In this document: piece after piece, positions 21,581 through 30,754 of the stretch | How the letters are laid out: the number at the start of each line of letters is the position of its first letter | Position numbering within the stretch: position 1 is the first letter of the stretch | IMG/VR virus record: IMGVR_UViG_3300040801_002615 | Coordinates: 1 to 33,002 of that record | DNA length: 33,002 nucleotides | DNA from: a virus | Strand: one strand, 5' to 3' | Notes under the pieces: model-generated | The model's database searches: none | What the model saw: only the letters and a program-made list of their open reading frames with translations | What the model was told of the DNA's origin: nothing | Position numbers and translations under genes: made by a program

Positions 21581-24500
21581 ATGCCCATGGCCCGTAACCT
21601 CGAACTCCAACTCCGTATCCAGGCCATCACCGAGGGCCTGGATACCGTTCGTGGACTGATCGGCGGCCTGGCCGATCTGGGCGTCAATACCGACGAGGCC
21701 GCCGACCAGGTTGAGTTGCTAGGCAATATGCTCGATCACCTGACCAACCAGCAGGAGTTGATCGAGTCATTCCGCACCCTCAAGAAGCAGACCGTCGATA
21801 ACGGCAAGGCGCTGGACGAGGCCCGCGCCCACGCCGCCGCCCTGGGCCAGGAACTGGCCAACACTGAAAACCCCACCCAGGCCCAGACCAAAGCGTTCGA
21901 GAAGGCCCGTAAGGCCGTCAACGAACTGGAGGCCGAACACCAGCGCAACACCCTGGCGCTCCAGGAACACCGCCAGGCCATGGCGGATGCGGGCATCGAC
22001 ACGGCGAACCTGGGGGCCGAGCACCAGCGGGTACGCCAGGCGCTGCGGGCCACCGAGCAGGAAATCACCGACCTGACCCAGAGCCTGGAGGCGCAGAGCC
22101 TGGCCATGGAGCAGGGCGCCCAGGCCGTGGCCGATGCGGCCCAGCGGGCAGGCGAGGCGGCGGCAGAGGCCGTTGCCGACGCGGGGGGATCGGCGGAGGA
22201 AGCCGCCGCGGCTGCCGAGCGGGCCATCGAGGCGGTGACCGCCGCTGGTGAAGCGGCTGCCGACGCGGTCGGCGAGGCAGGCGGATCGGCCCAGGACGTG
22301 GTCACCGCCATGACTGACGCGGCCACCGAGGCGGCGGAGGAGACCCGGGCCACGGCCCAGGCCACGGCCCAGGCCGGTCAACGCAGCAACAGCGTGCTGG
22401 GTCGGTTGCGCCAGGGCTTCGGGTCGTTGCGCAGTAACATGCTGCTGGCCGGACAGGCCACCCTGGTGTTCGACTGGATCGCCGACAAAGCCGGGGCGGT
22501 CATCGCCAAGGTGGTGGATCTGTCCAACCGCTACGCCGAACTCACCGGCAAGCTGGGCCAGGTCACCGAGAGCAGCGAGGAACTGGCCGCTGCCCAGCAG
22601 GCGGTGTACGACATCGCTCAGGACACCCGGTCGGTGATGGACAGCACCGCCGAACTCTACGCCAAGGTCGCCAAGGCTGGCGCGGACCTGAACCTCACCC
22701 AGCGCGAGACCGCCGATATCACCCGCCTGGTGAACCAGGCGTTCAAGATCGCCGGTACCGACGCGCACGCGGCTGATGGTGCTATTCGCCAGCTTGCCCA
22801 GGGCCTGGCGAGTGGGACACTCCGAGGCGATGAGTTCAACTCCATGATGGAGGCCAGCCCCCGGCTGATGGAGGCGCTCGCCGAGGGGCTCGGGGTGGCC
22901 AAGGGTGAGCTGCGGGGGATGGCGGAACAAGGGGCGCTGACCTCGGAGCGGATCATTGCGGCGCTCATGTCGCAGACCGATACGATTCAGAGCGAGTTCG
23001 AGGAGTTGCCGAAGACCGTCGATGGCGCAGTCACTCAGATCGAGAATGCGTTCCTGCGCTATGTGGGGCAGATGGATCAGGCGACCGGCGCATCGGATTT
23101 GTTCGCCACCGCAGTAGAGGGGTCGGTGGCGGTGGTGGACGCCGCCGCTGAGAAAATCGCAGCGCACATCGGTGCGGTAGTGGCGGTACTGGTGGCCAGT
23201 CTGATACCGGCGCTGGTAGCGTCGCAGGCGCGACTCACCGCGTGGGCGGTGAGTGCCGTATCGTCATTTCAAATCACGGCAGGGGCGGCGGGGCTAACAG
23301 CCAAGGCCATGACTGCGGTCTCGGCGGCGCTGAAGCCGTTACTGGCGCTAGCCGCCGGATTCCTCTTCGGGCAGTACCTCTATCAGCAGTTCGCGGTTGC
23401 CAGGAAGGCCGGGGTAGCCCTGGTCGCAGCGTTGCTGGAGACGGGGGAGGCGATCCGCTATGCCTGGGAAGTAACCAAGGCGGTGTTCACCGATGACACA
23501 ATCGAGGATGCCACCCGCCGTCATGAGGAGCGCCTGGCCGAACTCCGCGACAACATGACCCAGGGGTTCATTGACGCGGGCAAGCCACTGGAGACCCTGG
23601 CCGGTGGTGTCGACGACCTCGCCGACTCAGAGGAACGCGCCATCAACCTCGGTCTCGACCTGGCCGAGACCATCAAGAAGATCGGTGAAGAGTTCCAGAA
23701 GACCGGCGATAAATCCGCCGCGCTCGACACCCTCATCAAAACCCTGAGCGATGAGGGCGCTTTCACCAACGGCGCTGATGGTGTCGCGCTGTTGGTCGAT
23801 GGTCTCACCCGCTTGCAGGAGCAGATCGGGCTGACGGATGAGGAACTCACAGATGGGTTGCTCGGCACCCTGAGTGGCCTCTCCGGCGACGAACTCCGGG
23901 ATTTCCAAGCCGCTGCGGAGCAGGCATTCTCCCAGGGCAAACTCTCCGCCGAACAGATGGCCGTGGTGCTCGATGGCGTAACCGCCGCCAGTCTCGAAAA
24001 ACTGGGCCAGACCGCCAAGAAGGCAGGCGACGAGGCCATCGCCGTGTTCGAGGGCCTGGCCCGTGAAGGGACTGCCGCCGCCGCCGACATGGCGGGGGCC
24101 TTCCAGGACGCCCTATCCAAGGCCGCCACCCCAGACCAGGTGGCCGAACTGCAATCCCTCTGGGAGGAGTACGGCCGCACCGGCAAACTCTCCGCCGATC
24201 AGGTGGCCGATGCGCAGCTCGCCGTGCAGCGCCGTCTGGTGGAGATCGCCCAGCAGTCCGACAGCACCACAAAAGCGTTCCAGGCTCTCGGGCTGAAAAG
24301 CGCCGAGGCCCTGGCCCTGGCCACGGCCGAAGCGGAACGCAACTACGAACGCCTCAAGGCCGGGGGTGCCACCACCGAGCAGTTGAAGGCAGCGTTTCTT
24401 GCCTACGCCGAGGCCGCCGTCCAGTCGGCAACCGCCACCGGCCAGACCGTCGACGCCAGTGTCGAGGCCGAAGCGGCCACGCTGGGGCTGTCGACAGAAC

Positions 24501-25726
24501 TCGCCGACCTGGTGGCCAAGTACGACGAGGCCGCCAAAGCGGCGGCGGCGCAGGCCGAGGCGCATGCTGCCGAGATCGAGAAGGTTCACGAGCTGGCGGA
24601 TCAACTCGCCGCCGAGCGCGAGCAGCGCCGCGCTGCCGTGGAAGCGGCCAACGCCCAGGCGGTGGCCAACGCCAAGGCCCGCGCCGAAACCGCGAAGGCC
24701 GCGCAGGCCGCCGATCGCAAGGCGGAGGCGGAGGAACGATCGGAGCGGGCCACCCAGCGGGCCGCCGCGGCGTCATCCTTCTTCAGCAAGATCATCCAGG
24801 GCGCTACCAACTGGGTCGCTCGCTACGGCGAGCAGGCCGTGGAGGCGTTTCAGAGCGTGCGCACGACTGGCCGGATGGCGACCACCTCGGTTGACGAGCT
24901 GGACCGTCGGATCCAACACAACACCGAGACGCTCACCAAATCTAACTATGCCTACGCCCACTCCAGCGGCGCCATCAAATGGGCCAACAGCGTCTGGAAC
25001 GCGGCGCTGAGGGTGGAGCAGGCCGTGCTCGTGGAAACTAAAGCGGCGCGCAAGGCCGTGGAGGCCGTGGAGGCGCTTGGCGAGCAATCCGACCTCAGCG
25101 CCCAGGACGTGGCACGACTCGAACGCTACGCCCGCTACTCCACCGATAGCTTTAAGTTGTTGGGCGATAGTGACCTGTCCAACCTGGAATCCGCCATCGA
25201 GCGCGCCCGTGATCGAGTCGACGAACTGCGACGATCCGCCCGGGATGCGGCGGCCCAGCTATCGGATCTGGCCGACAGCATCCAGGCGAACACCGCCCAG
25301 ACGCTGCGCGAACTGATGGCCGTGGAGGAGCGGCGGTACCAGCAGCAGTTGGAGCAGATCGACGAACTGGCGGATCAGGCCGGCGCCTCTGGTGCTGCCG
25401 AGGCCCGGCGCGCCAGGCAGGCGGCGCGTGAGGAGCACCAGCAGCGGATCGCCGAGATCAAGGACCGGGCGGAGGAAGAGAAACGGCAAGCGGAGGAGCG
25501 GGATGAGGAAGAGCGCCGCGAACGACCCGCGCCGCGAGAGCGAGAGGATACCCGGGATCGCCAATCGGGTGCTTCGCCCCCAGTCCAGGCCGGCACTGAC
25601 CTACCCACCCGGCGAGTAATCCTGGAAGGTCCGCGGGGTGACGAGGTAACCGTACTGGTCGACAACGATGAGGTGGAGCAGCGCCTACTCAGCGTGCTGG
25701 CCAGTGGCCGAATGGTGGTGCAATGA
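21581..25726 (+). CDS. Tail tape measure protein
   Basis: This 1381-residue protein sets tail length. Residues about 30-260 are helical and alanine-rich with repeating A-E-A-A and GGSA segments (for example DAGGSAEEAAAAAERAIEAV). The tape-measure core around 290-480 includes ELYAKVAKAGADLNLTQRET, ALAEGLGVAKGELRGMAEQG, and LTSERIIAALMSQTDTIQSE, typical of TMP N-domains. Hydrophobic segments lie at about 527-550 and 582-606. The C-terminal half is coiled coil and ends with a charged RQAREEHQQR-type region. ATG 21581 or 21587 may be used; neither has a clear ribosome site. At roughly 1.5 angstrom per residue the tail would be about 200 nm. Confidence 0.9.
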   Translation: MPMARNLELQLRIQAITEGLDTVRGLIGGLADLGVNTDEAADQVELLGNMLDHLTNQQELIESFRTLKKQTVDNGKALDEARAHAAALGQELANTENPTQAQTKAFEKARKAVNELEAEHQRNTLALQEHRQAMADAGIDTANLGAEHQRVRQALRATEQEITDLTQSLEAQSLAMEQGAQAVADAAQRAGEAAAEAVADAGGSAEEAAAAAERAIEAVTAAGEAAADAVGEAGGSAQDVVTAMTDAATEAAEETRATAQATAQAGQRSNSVLGRLRQGFGSLRSNMLLAGQATLVFDWIADKAGAVIAKVVDLSNRYAELTGKLGQVTESSEELAAAQQAVYDIAQDTRSVMDSTAELYAKVAKAGADLNLTQRETADITRLVNQAFKIAGTDAHAADGAIRQLAQGLASGTLRGDEFNSMMEASPRLMEALAEGLGVAKGELRGMAEQGALTSERIIAALMSQTDTIQSEFEELPKTVDGAVTQIENAFLRYVGQMDQATGASDLFATAVEGSVAVVDAAAEKIAAHIGAVVAVLVASLIPALVASQARLTAWAVSAVSSFQITAGAAGLTAKAMTAVSAALKPLLALAAGFLFGQYLYQQFAVARKAGVALVAALLETGEAIRYAWEVTKAVFTDDTIEDATRRHEERLAELRDNMTQGFIDAGKPLETLAGGVDDLADSEERAINLGLDLAETIKKIGEEFQKTGDKSAALDTLIKTLSDEGAFTNGADGVALLVDGLTRLQEQIGLTDEELTDGLLGTLSGLSGDELRDFQAAAEQAFSQGKLSAEQMAVVLDGVTAASLEKLGQTAKKAGDEAIAVFEGLAREGTAAAADMAGAFQDALSKAATPDQVAELQSLWEEYGRTGKLSADQVADAQLAVQRRLVEIAQQSDSTTKAFQALGLKSAEALALATAEAERNYERLKAGGATTEQLKAAFLAYAEAAVQSATATGQTVDASVEAEAATLGLSTELADLVAKYDEAAKAAAAQAEAHAAEIEKVHELADQLAAEREQRRAAVEAANAQAVANAKARAETAKAAQAADRKAEAEERSERATQRAAAASSFFSKIIQGATNWVARYGEQAVEAFQSVRTTGRMATTSVDELDRRIQHNTETLTKSNYAYAHSSGAIKWANSVWNAALRVEQAVLVETKAARKAVEAVEALGEQSDLSAQDVARLERYARYSTDSFKLLGDSDLSNLESAIERARDRVDELRRSARDAAAQLSDLADSIQANTAQTLRELMAVEERRYQQQLEQIDELADQAGASGAAEARRARQAAREEHQQRIAEIKDRAEEEKRQAEERDEEERRERPAPREREDTRDRQSGASPPVQAGTDLPTRRVILEGPRGDEVTVLVDNDEVEQRLLSVLASGRMVVQ

Positions 25727-26121
25727 CCGCTACTACGACGCTGACCTATGACGGAACCACAATCGACTTGCCGGGGGATATTCAGTGGACCGACGAGTTC
25801 GCCTGGAGTCCCGTGGTTCAGCAGTCGGAGTACGCCTCCGACGGGACGCTGATTCTGGAGGAGACGCTACGGCAGGCAGGCCGCCACATCACGTTATCCA
25901 CTGGCGCGTTCGCGCTGGTGAGTCGGGCCACGGTTGACGCGCTACGGGGTTGGGAGTCCATGCCAGGTATTCAAATGACCCTGGTGCTGGCGGATGGCGT
26001 ATCTCGGGCGGTGCAGTGGCGTCGACCAGGTATCCAGGCCAGGCCCTGGCAGGATTATCACATCGCTCCACCAGCGAGTGATGACCCCTTTACAGTGACA
26101 TTGAATTTCTTGGAGATATGA
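25723..26121 (+). CDS. Tail protein after the tape measure
   Basis: The ATG overlaps the tape measure stop (ATGA). The 132-residue product is beta-rich: TTTLTYDGTTIDLPGDIQWT, EFAWSPVVQQSEYASDGTLI, VLADGVSRAVQWRRPGIQ, and DDPFTVTLNFLEI. Proteins of this size and position in siphophages often connect the tape measure to the tail tip (distal-tail type). I do not recognise an exact family. It is tightly packed between the tape measure and the large tail-tip gene. Confidence 0.68.
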   Translation: MTATTTLTYDGTTIDLPGDIQWTDEFAWSPVVQQSEYASDGTLILEETLRQAGRHITLSTGAFALVSRATVDALRGWESMPGIQMTLVLADGVSRAVQWRRPGIQARPWQDYHIAPPASDDPFTVTLNFLEI

Positions 26122-29100
26122 TGCCCGACCTGATCCCAGCCGACGCCATCGTGCTGCTCGAACCTCAGATCATGTCCCAGGCGGACAACGCCGGGGGCCT
26201 GATGACCGGCAACGTGATCCCAGATAGCCAGGTAGGTAACCTGTTCCAGCCCATATCCAGATGGGCCAGGGCCTACGGCGAAGTCGACCTGCAAAAGGTA
26301 TTTTTCGGTGTGCTCACCGACAACACCGCCACCTACGCGGGCGTCCACATGATCATGACCGCCCGCCCCGAGGACCCCCGGGTCTCCGCGGTGATGATGA
26401 CCCTGGACAGCTACACCAGCGTCCGTGCCGACGCGCAGAATGCTATTGAGAGCTACCTGGCGGCGGGGCCGTCCACCGGTATGCGGCTGTTCGAGGATCA
26501 GCTCCAGGGGGCTCGGGCCATCACCGTCTGGATGCACCCAGACGAGCCTATCCCGGAGGTGGGCGATGTGCTGGTGCTCTCGGTGGAGTCCGATCTGTAC
26601 GCCGCTGCGCAGCAGTATGTGCGCATCAGTAAAATCGCCTCAGATATCGTGCGCACGTTCCGGATTGACACGTCCGTAGGCCCGTTTGAGGCCCGGGTGT
26701 TAACCCTGGAAATCGGGACGACACTGCGCCAACGATTTCCGGGCATCGCCCCGAGCTGGAAATCCACCGCGATCAGCCCCACGCGGGTCCGCGAAACCCA
26801 AATAGCCGATAGCGCGGTGTACTACGGGGTACAGCCCCTGGTGGTGGCGGCCTCGGTGGGTGATGCCGTGCTCTCAGTGGCGTCGGTGTTCGATACCCTG
26901 GTGCCCTCCACCCAGCGAGAGAACCCGCTGGTGGATCAGCGCCTGGCGGGTGATCGCACGGTGGTATTTGCCAGTGGTCAGGGCAGTGTGCGGCGAGAGA
27001 TCGCCGCTGGCATATCGTTTGAGGGGGGGCCGTTTTTCCTGGGCGGCCCAGTCGCGCCAGGGTCAGTGATCATCCGCGCAGGATCGCCCAACCAGTTGAC
27101 TGACAATGGTGCCGGACAATGCCTGCCGGGCGTGGGCGTCACCGTGGGATATCATGCCGAAATAGACTATGCCACCGGCAATGGACTGATGGTATCCGAT
27201 GGTACGACCGGCAACATGCGCGACACAGCGGACTATGTGCCTGCTGGCGCCCTGGGGCAGCCTAGCGAGACGTTGGCGATCCCCATTGAGATCACCAACC
27301 GCCAGTTAACGTATGTTTTTAGCCTCAATCCCATTCCTGCCCCTGGGACTACCAGGTTGTCGTTCCGATCGCTGGGCAAATGGTACACAGCCTCGGAGCA
27401 GGGTAACGGGGAGTTCAGCGGCGCGGCCATCGGGACGCTCAGTTTCGCCACGGGTTCCGGCCAGATCACCCTGCCGAGCTATCCCGACGCTGGTACTGCA
27501 ATCCTGATCGCCTGGGGTACAGCTATCCACTACGAAGCCCGGGTGACCACCCCACTCGCTGTGTGGCCGTATTTTGTGGTGACGCTCGGACCCTGCGAGG
27601 CCACCACGGTGGACATATCCTGGCTATCGGACGGTGTCACCTACACAGTGACGGATGATGGGTCGGGCAATCTCAGCGGCGCGGATGGGTCCACGGGGTC
27701 CATCAACTACACCACGGGCCGAGCTGTTATTCGGCCACGGCACCTGCCGGATGTGGGGAGTTCCGTCGATACCACGGTTACTACCCTGGCCGGTGGTGCT
27801 ACCGCGGGTGAATCGTTTACGGCTGGATCCAGCGTGATCAGTGTCACGCTGGCTGATGCGCCGGAGCCCGGCACGGTGGAGGTCACGTGGACTGAGCGGT
27901 ATTTGTATACCAGCTACTCCGGAAAAACCCGGGAGAGATTTTACACCCGACGGGTCCGAGACGATGGCGTAGGTGGGTTTGTCAACATTAGTGGTGCCAC
28001 CATCAACTACGTCTCGGGCGGGATCTCGATCCCGACGGGCATCACAAAAATTAATGCCTATTATTCGTGGCTCAAGAAGGAGTGGAGGCAATATAGTCAC
28101 GTCACCGAGCTGGTATCGGGATCCCAGATCCAGGTAACCTACCTGCCCGCCAATCCCACCACGACACCCGCGGCGACCAACTCCCTGGCCGTGGGGCCGC
28201 TCCTACTGGATCTGACCGATCCTGATGGAGATCTGCCAGTAGTACCCGGATCAATAGCCCTGGTGCTGGGCGATCCGTCAGCGCTGGACCACGAATCTAC
28301 AGCCGAGTTGGCTACACGGGGGGTAGATCTACTACGGGATCGCAGTGGATCGCTGTACGCCAACATCGATACCCAGAACAACAGCGGTGTGTTGGCGGGG
28401 GCCATGGACTATGCCAGCGGTTTATTGAGCCTGGATTTCTGGCAAGCCCGGGATATTAGCGTCCACGGTGCGACGCTTTACGGTCTCGCGGTGGCCTACG
28501 GCGACTTCGAGCTGGGTGACCCGGCATTTCGCACGGCAGGCGCGCCCCTCGGGGCAGGCAGCCTGATCGTCACCGCCACCCGCCCCGATGGATCGCCGGT
28601 GACGGCCACGTCGGACCTGTCCGGGAATCTCAGTGGCGATCGAGTCACCGGCACGGTGGATCAGGAAACCGGTGTAGTGCAGGTGTATTACGGGGAATAT
28701 CTCGACGACGCTGCTCTGACCCCAGCGCAAAAAGCAGAGGAATGGTACGACCCAGCGGATGTGGCGGAGGGCCAGATCTGGCGCCCCTGGCCGGTGCTAG
28801 CCCACACCCTGCGCTACTCCACCGTGACCCTCACCCGGGTGCCCCTGGATGCCGATCTGCTGGGGCTGGACCCGGTACGGCTCCCCGGGGATGGGCGCGT
28901 ACCGATCTACCGTCCAGGCCAGATCGCGGTGATCACCGAGACGGCCACGGAGACCCTGGCCGGGCCGCACACCGCCGGGGCCACCGTGCAGCTACCGGTG
29001 ACCGGGCTGGCGGAGATCGTGATCCGGGATGCTGAGGGGGCGGCGATCAGCGCCGCTCAGTACGAGGTGGACGATCAACTGCTCCTTGATGGGCAGGTTC

Positions 29101-29723
29101 GCTGGGCGGATCCGCTGGACCTCACCGGGATCACCACCCCGTTGGTGGCCGTTTATCGTTGGGAGGATATGCGCCAGATCACGGATGTGGAGGTGACTGG
29201 GGATATCACCCTGGGTCAGCCGCTGGCCCATGACTATTCCGAGGCGGCGCTGGTCGCATCGGCACTACCCTACGGGGATAGGTGGGCTCATATCGGGGTG
29301 CTGTTTTCCCAGACGTCGTGGCTCAACGAATGGCTGAATGTGCAGCAGGGGAACCCGACGCTCTGGCAGTACGACGCACTAAATCACCCGATCGAGATCG
29401 ACAATCGAGGTGCGGTGACCGGGCGCTGGGCGTTTGTGTTCCAATCGACGAATAGCGGGTATCTGGTCGAGGAGAAACTGGGTGTGCTGGTAGCCGGCCA
29501 CGACATTGCCTCTGATCTGGCGCCCCTGAACCCGGCCACGGGCACCCCGTATTTCGTCATCCGTGCTGCCGGCTGGGGTGCTGGCGGCCATTCCATAGGG
29601 CACTGCCTGCGATTCAACACATGGGGGGCCGCGGGATCAGCCTGGATTGCACGGTGTGTGCTGTCTGGGCCGGCAACGGCGCTGACGGATCAGATCGCTA
29701 TCCAGGTGAGGGGAGACCAATGA
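26118..29723 (+). CDS. Large tail-tip structural protein with repeated beta motif
   Basis: The start is ATG 26118 or, with better spacing from GGAG (26112-26115), ATG 26121. The 1201-residue product has an N-terminal part unlike any family I can name (VLLEPQIMSQADNAGGLMTG, TYAGVHMIMTARPEDPRVSA). From about residue 330 a motif D-x-G-x-G-x-x-x-G...G-x-I-x-Y-x-T-G recurs about five times (near residues 335-355, 412-452, 496-537, 587-639 and 814-857), for example DDGSGNLSGADGSTGSINYT. This suggests a chain of beta domains on the virion, as in tail-tip or fibre proteins. The C-terminal 350 residues are also beta-rich. It overlaps the next gene by 4 bp. Confidence 0.72.
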   Translation: MMPDLIPADAIVLLEPQIMSQADNAGGLMTGNVIPDSQVGNLFQPISRWARAYGEVDLQKVFFGVLTDNTATYAGVHMIMTARPEDPRVSAVMMTLDSYTSVRADAQNAIESYLAAGPSTGMRLFEDQLQGARAITVWMHPDEPIPEVGDVLVLSVESDLYAAAQQYVRISKIASDIVRTFRIDTSVGPFEARVLTLEIGTTLRQRFPGIAPSWKSTAISPTRVRETQIADSAVYYGVQPLVVAASVGDAVLSVASVFDTLVPSTQRENPLVDQRLAGDRTVVFASGQGSVRREIAAGISFEGGPFFLGGPVAPGSVIIRAGSPNQLTDNGAGQCLPGVGVTVGYHAEIDYATGNGLMVSDGTTGNMRDTADYVPAGALGQPSETLAIPIEITNRQLTYVFSLNPIPAPGTTRLSFRSLGKWYTASEQGNGEFSGAAIGTLSFATGSGQITLPSYPDAGTAILIAWGTAIHYEARVTTPLAVWPYFVVTLGPCEATTVDISWLSDGVTYTVTDDGSGNLSGADGSTGSINYTTGRAVIRPRHLPDVGSSVDTTVTTLAGGATAGESFTAGSSVISVTLADAPEPGTVEVTWTERYLYTSYSGKTRERFYTRRVRDDGVGGFVNISGATINYVSGGISIPTGITKINAYYSWLKKEWRQYSHVTELVSGSQIQVTYLPANPTTTPAATNSLAVGPLLLDLTDPDGDLPVVPGSIALVLGDPSALDHESTAELATRGVDLLRDRSGSLYANIDTQNNSGVLAGAMDYASGLLSLDFWQARDISVHGATLYGLAVAYGDFELGDPAFRTAGAPLGAGSLIVTATRPDGSPVTATSDLSGNLSGDRVTGTVDQETGVVQVYYGEYLDDAALTPAQKAEEWYDPADVAEGQIWRPWPVLAHTLRYSTVTLTRVPLDADLLGLDPVRLPGDGRVPIYRPGQIAVITETATETLAGPHTAGATVQLPVTGLAEIVIRDAEGAAISAAQYEVDDQLLLDGQVRWADPLDLTGITTPLVAVYRWEDMRQITDVEVTGDITLGQPLAHDYSEAALVASALPYGDRWAHIGVLFSQTSWLNEWLNVQQGNPTLWQYDALNHPIEIDNRGAVTGRWAFVFQSTNSGYLVEEKLGVLVAGHDIASDLAPLNPATGTPYFVIRAAGWGAGGHSIGHCLRFNTWGAAGSAWIARCVLSGPATALTDQIAIQVRGDQ

Positions 29724-29833
29724 TTCACGTTTACCGATCTACTGACACTGGCGCCCCTACCCTGACCTCCGAGGCTGGGCCACTGACAGAGCAGGTGGAT
29801 GCGTTTACGGTTGAGGTGAGGGGGGATCGTTAA
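29720..29833 (+). CDS. Very small 37-residue tail-operon gene
   Basis: The ATG at 29720 overlaps the previous stop and follows GGGGAG at 29710-29715. The product opens with IHVYRSTDTGAPTLTSEAG and ends EVRGDR. I recall this opening (H-x-Y-R-S-T-D-x-G-A-P-x-L-T) from the N-terminus of much longer phage structural proteins, so this may be a reduced or truncated copy. The next gene begins at the base after its stop. Ribosome site and coupling support expression. Confidence 0.6.
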   Translation: MIHVYRSTDTGAPTLTSEAGPLTEQVDAFTVEVRGDR

Positions 29834-30754
29834 ATGCGGTTGCTAGTGGCCAGCCTGGATTCAGCCAATTACGGTTCGTATTTTAATAATTCCAACATTC
29901 AACGGGACATGAATGCCGCTGGTTATTTCGCTAATGTCAGCGGTGATGCTTTCGACAACTGGGGCAATTTCCGGATCAGCACAGCCGAGACCGATGCAGA
30001 TGGGGAATCCGTACTGACAGAAACCGTTTTTTTTAATCGCCCTGAGGGAGAGATTTGGGAACAAGATTTGACGGTCGGGAACATGACCTTTCGGGTTCGT
30101 CACGGCTGGGTAGTCAATGGCCTCTGGGGCCTAGTGATTGAGCGACTCAGCGGCGTCGGCGCGTGGTATCTGCGCTGGAATGGTGACTACGGCTCTGATG
30201 CGGCTTCTCAGTATGGAGAGATTAGCCAGTCCGCCACGATACCTAACGTGACGGGATCGGTAACCGTCTACGCGAAGTGGAATAATGATAATGCCCTGGA
30301 TGATCCTGGTGGTGATGCCCAGGTCGTGTATGCGGTCATCAACGGTGATCTGACCAAACATCAACTGGCCAGCTCGTCGGGTATTTATGGGCAGAATTTC
30401 ATTCGATCGGGCGACGACGAGGATGGCGAAACTGCTGCCCTTGATCGTGCGGTCTCGGTACTGCTGTCGGTGGGAGACGTGCCCAGCGCCGATTTTCTGT
30501 CCGCAGTGCTCGGTGGGCTGCACACCCTGCCGGAGTTGCAGTGGGATGGGACGGTGACGCTCGACGATGGGACGGCTGTGCCCGCCACAATACGGGTCCG
30601 AAATGCCGATACCGGCAGTTTGATCAGCGAGTTTTCCGCAGGGCTGGATGGTCAGTTCGATATCTCAGTTTTTGTTGAGCCGGGACCCTATGAGGTCGAG
30701 TTTCGGTATGCCGGTACCCGCCCCATGGTGTATGGGCCGTACTACGCCGCCTAA
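29834..30754 (+). CDS. Tail structural protein with C-terminal regulatory-like beta domain
   Basis: This 306-residue protein starts directly after the stop of the 37-residue gene. The N-terminal 200 residues form a beta-rich part I do not recognise (SYFNNSNIQRDMNAAGYFAN, RVRHGWVVNGLWGLVIERLS, VTGSVTVYAKWNNDNALDD). The C-terminal 80 residues (TVTLDDGTAVPATIRVRNAD, SLISEFSAGLDGQFDISVFV, EPGPYEVEFRYAG) look like a carboxypeptidase-regulatory-like beta sandwich, common in phage adhesins. The 5' part is visibly richer in A and T than neighbouring genes, which may mark an exchanged host-recognition module. Confidence 0.62.
   Translation: MRLLVASLDSANYGSYFNNSNIQRDMNAAGYFANVSGDAFDNWGNFRISTAETDADGESVLTETVFFNRPEGEIWEQDLTVGNMTFRVRHGWVVNGLWGLVIERLSGVGAWYLRWNGDYGSDAASQYGEISQSATIPNVTGSVTVYAKWNNDNALDDPGGDAQVVYAVINGDLTKHQLASSSGIYGQNFIRSGDDEDGETAALDRAVSVLLSVGDVPSADFLSAVLGGLHTLPELQWDGTVTLDDGTAVPATIRVRNADTGSLISEFSAGLDGQFDISVFVEPGPYEVEFRYAGTRPMVYGPYYAA

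Noticed and set aside
20521-21726. Minus-strand open frame (401 codons) opposite the tail tube gene
   Set aside because: It spans three real rightward genes with good ribosome sites, and its composition is that of a shadow frame.
21767-23167. Long minus-strand open frame (466 codons) opposite the tape measure gene
   Set aside because: It is a shadow of the tape measure coding frame in GC-rich DNA, with no domain.
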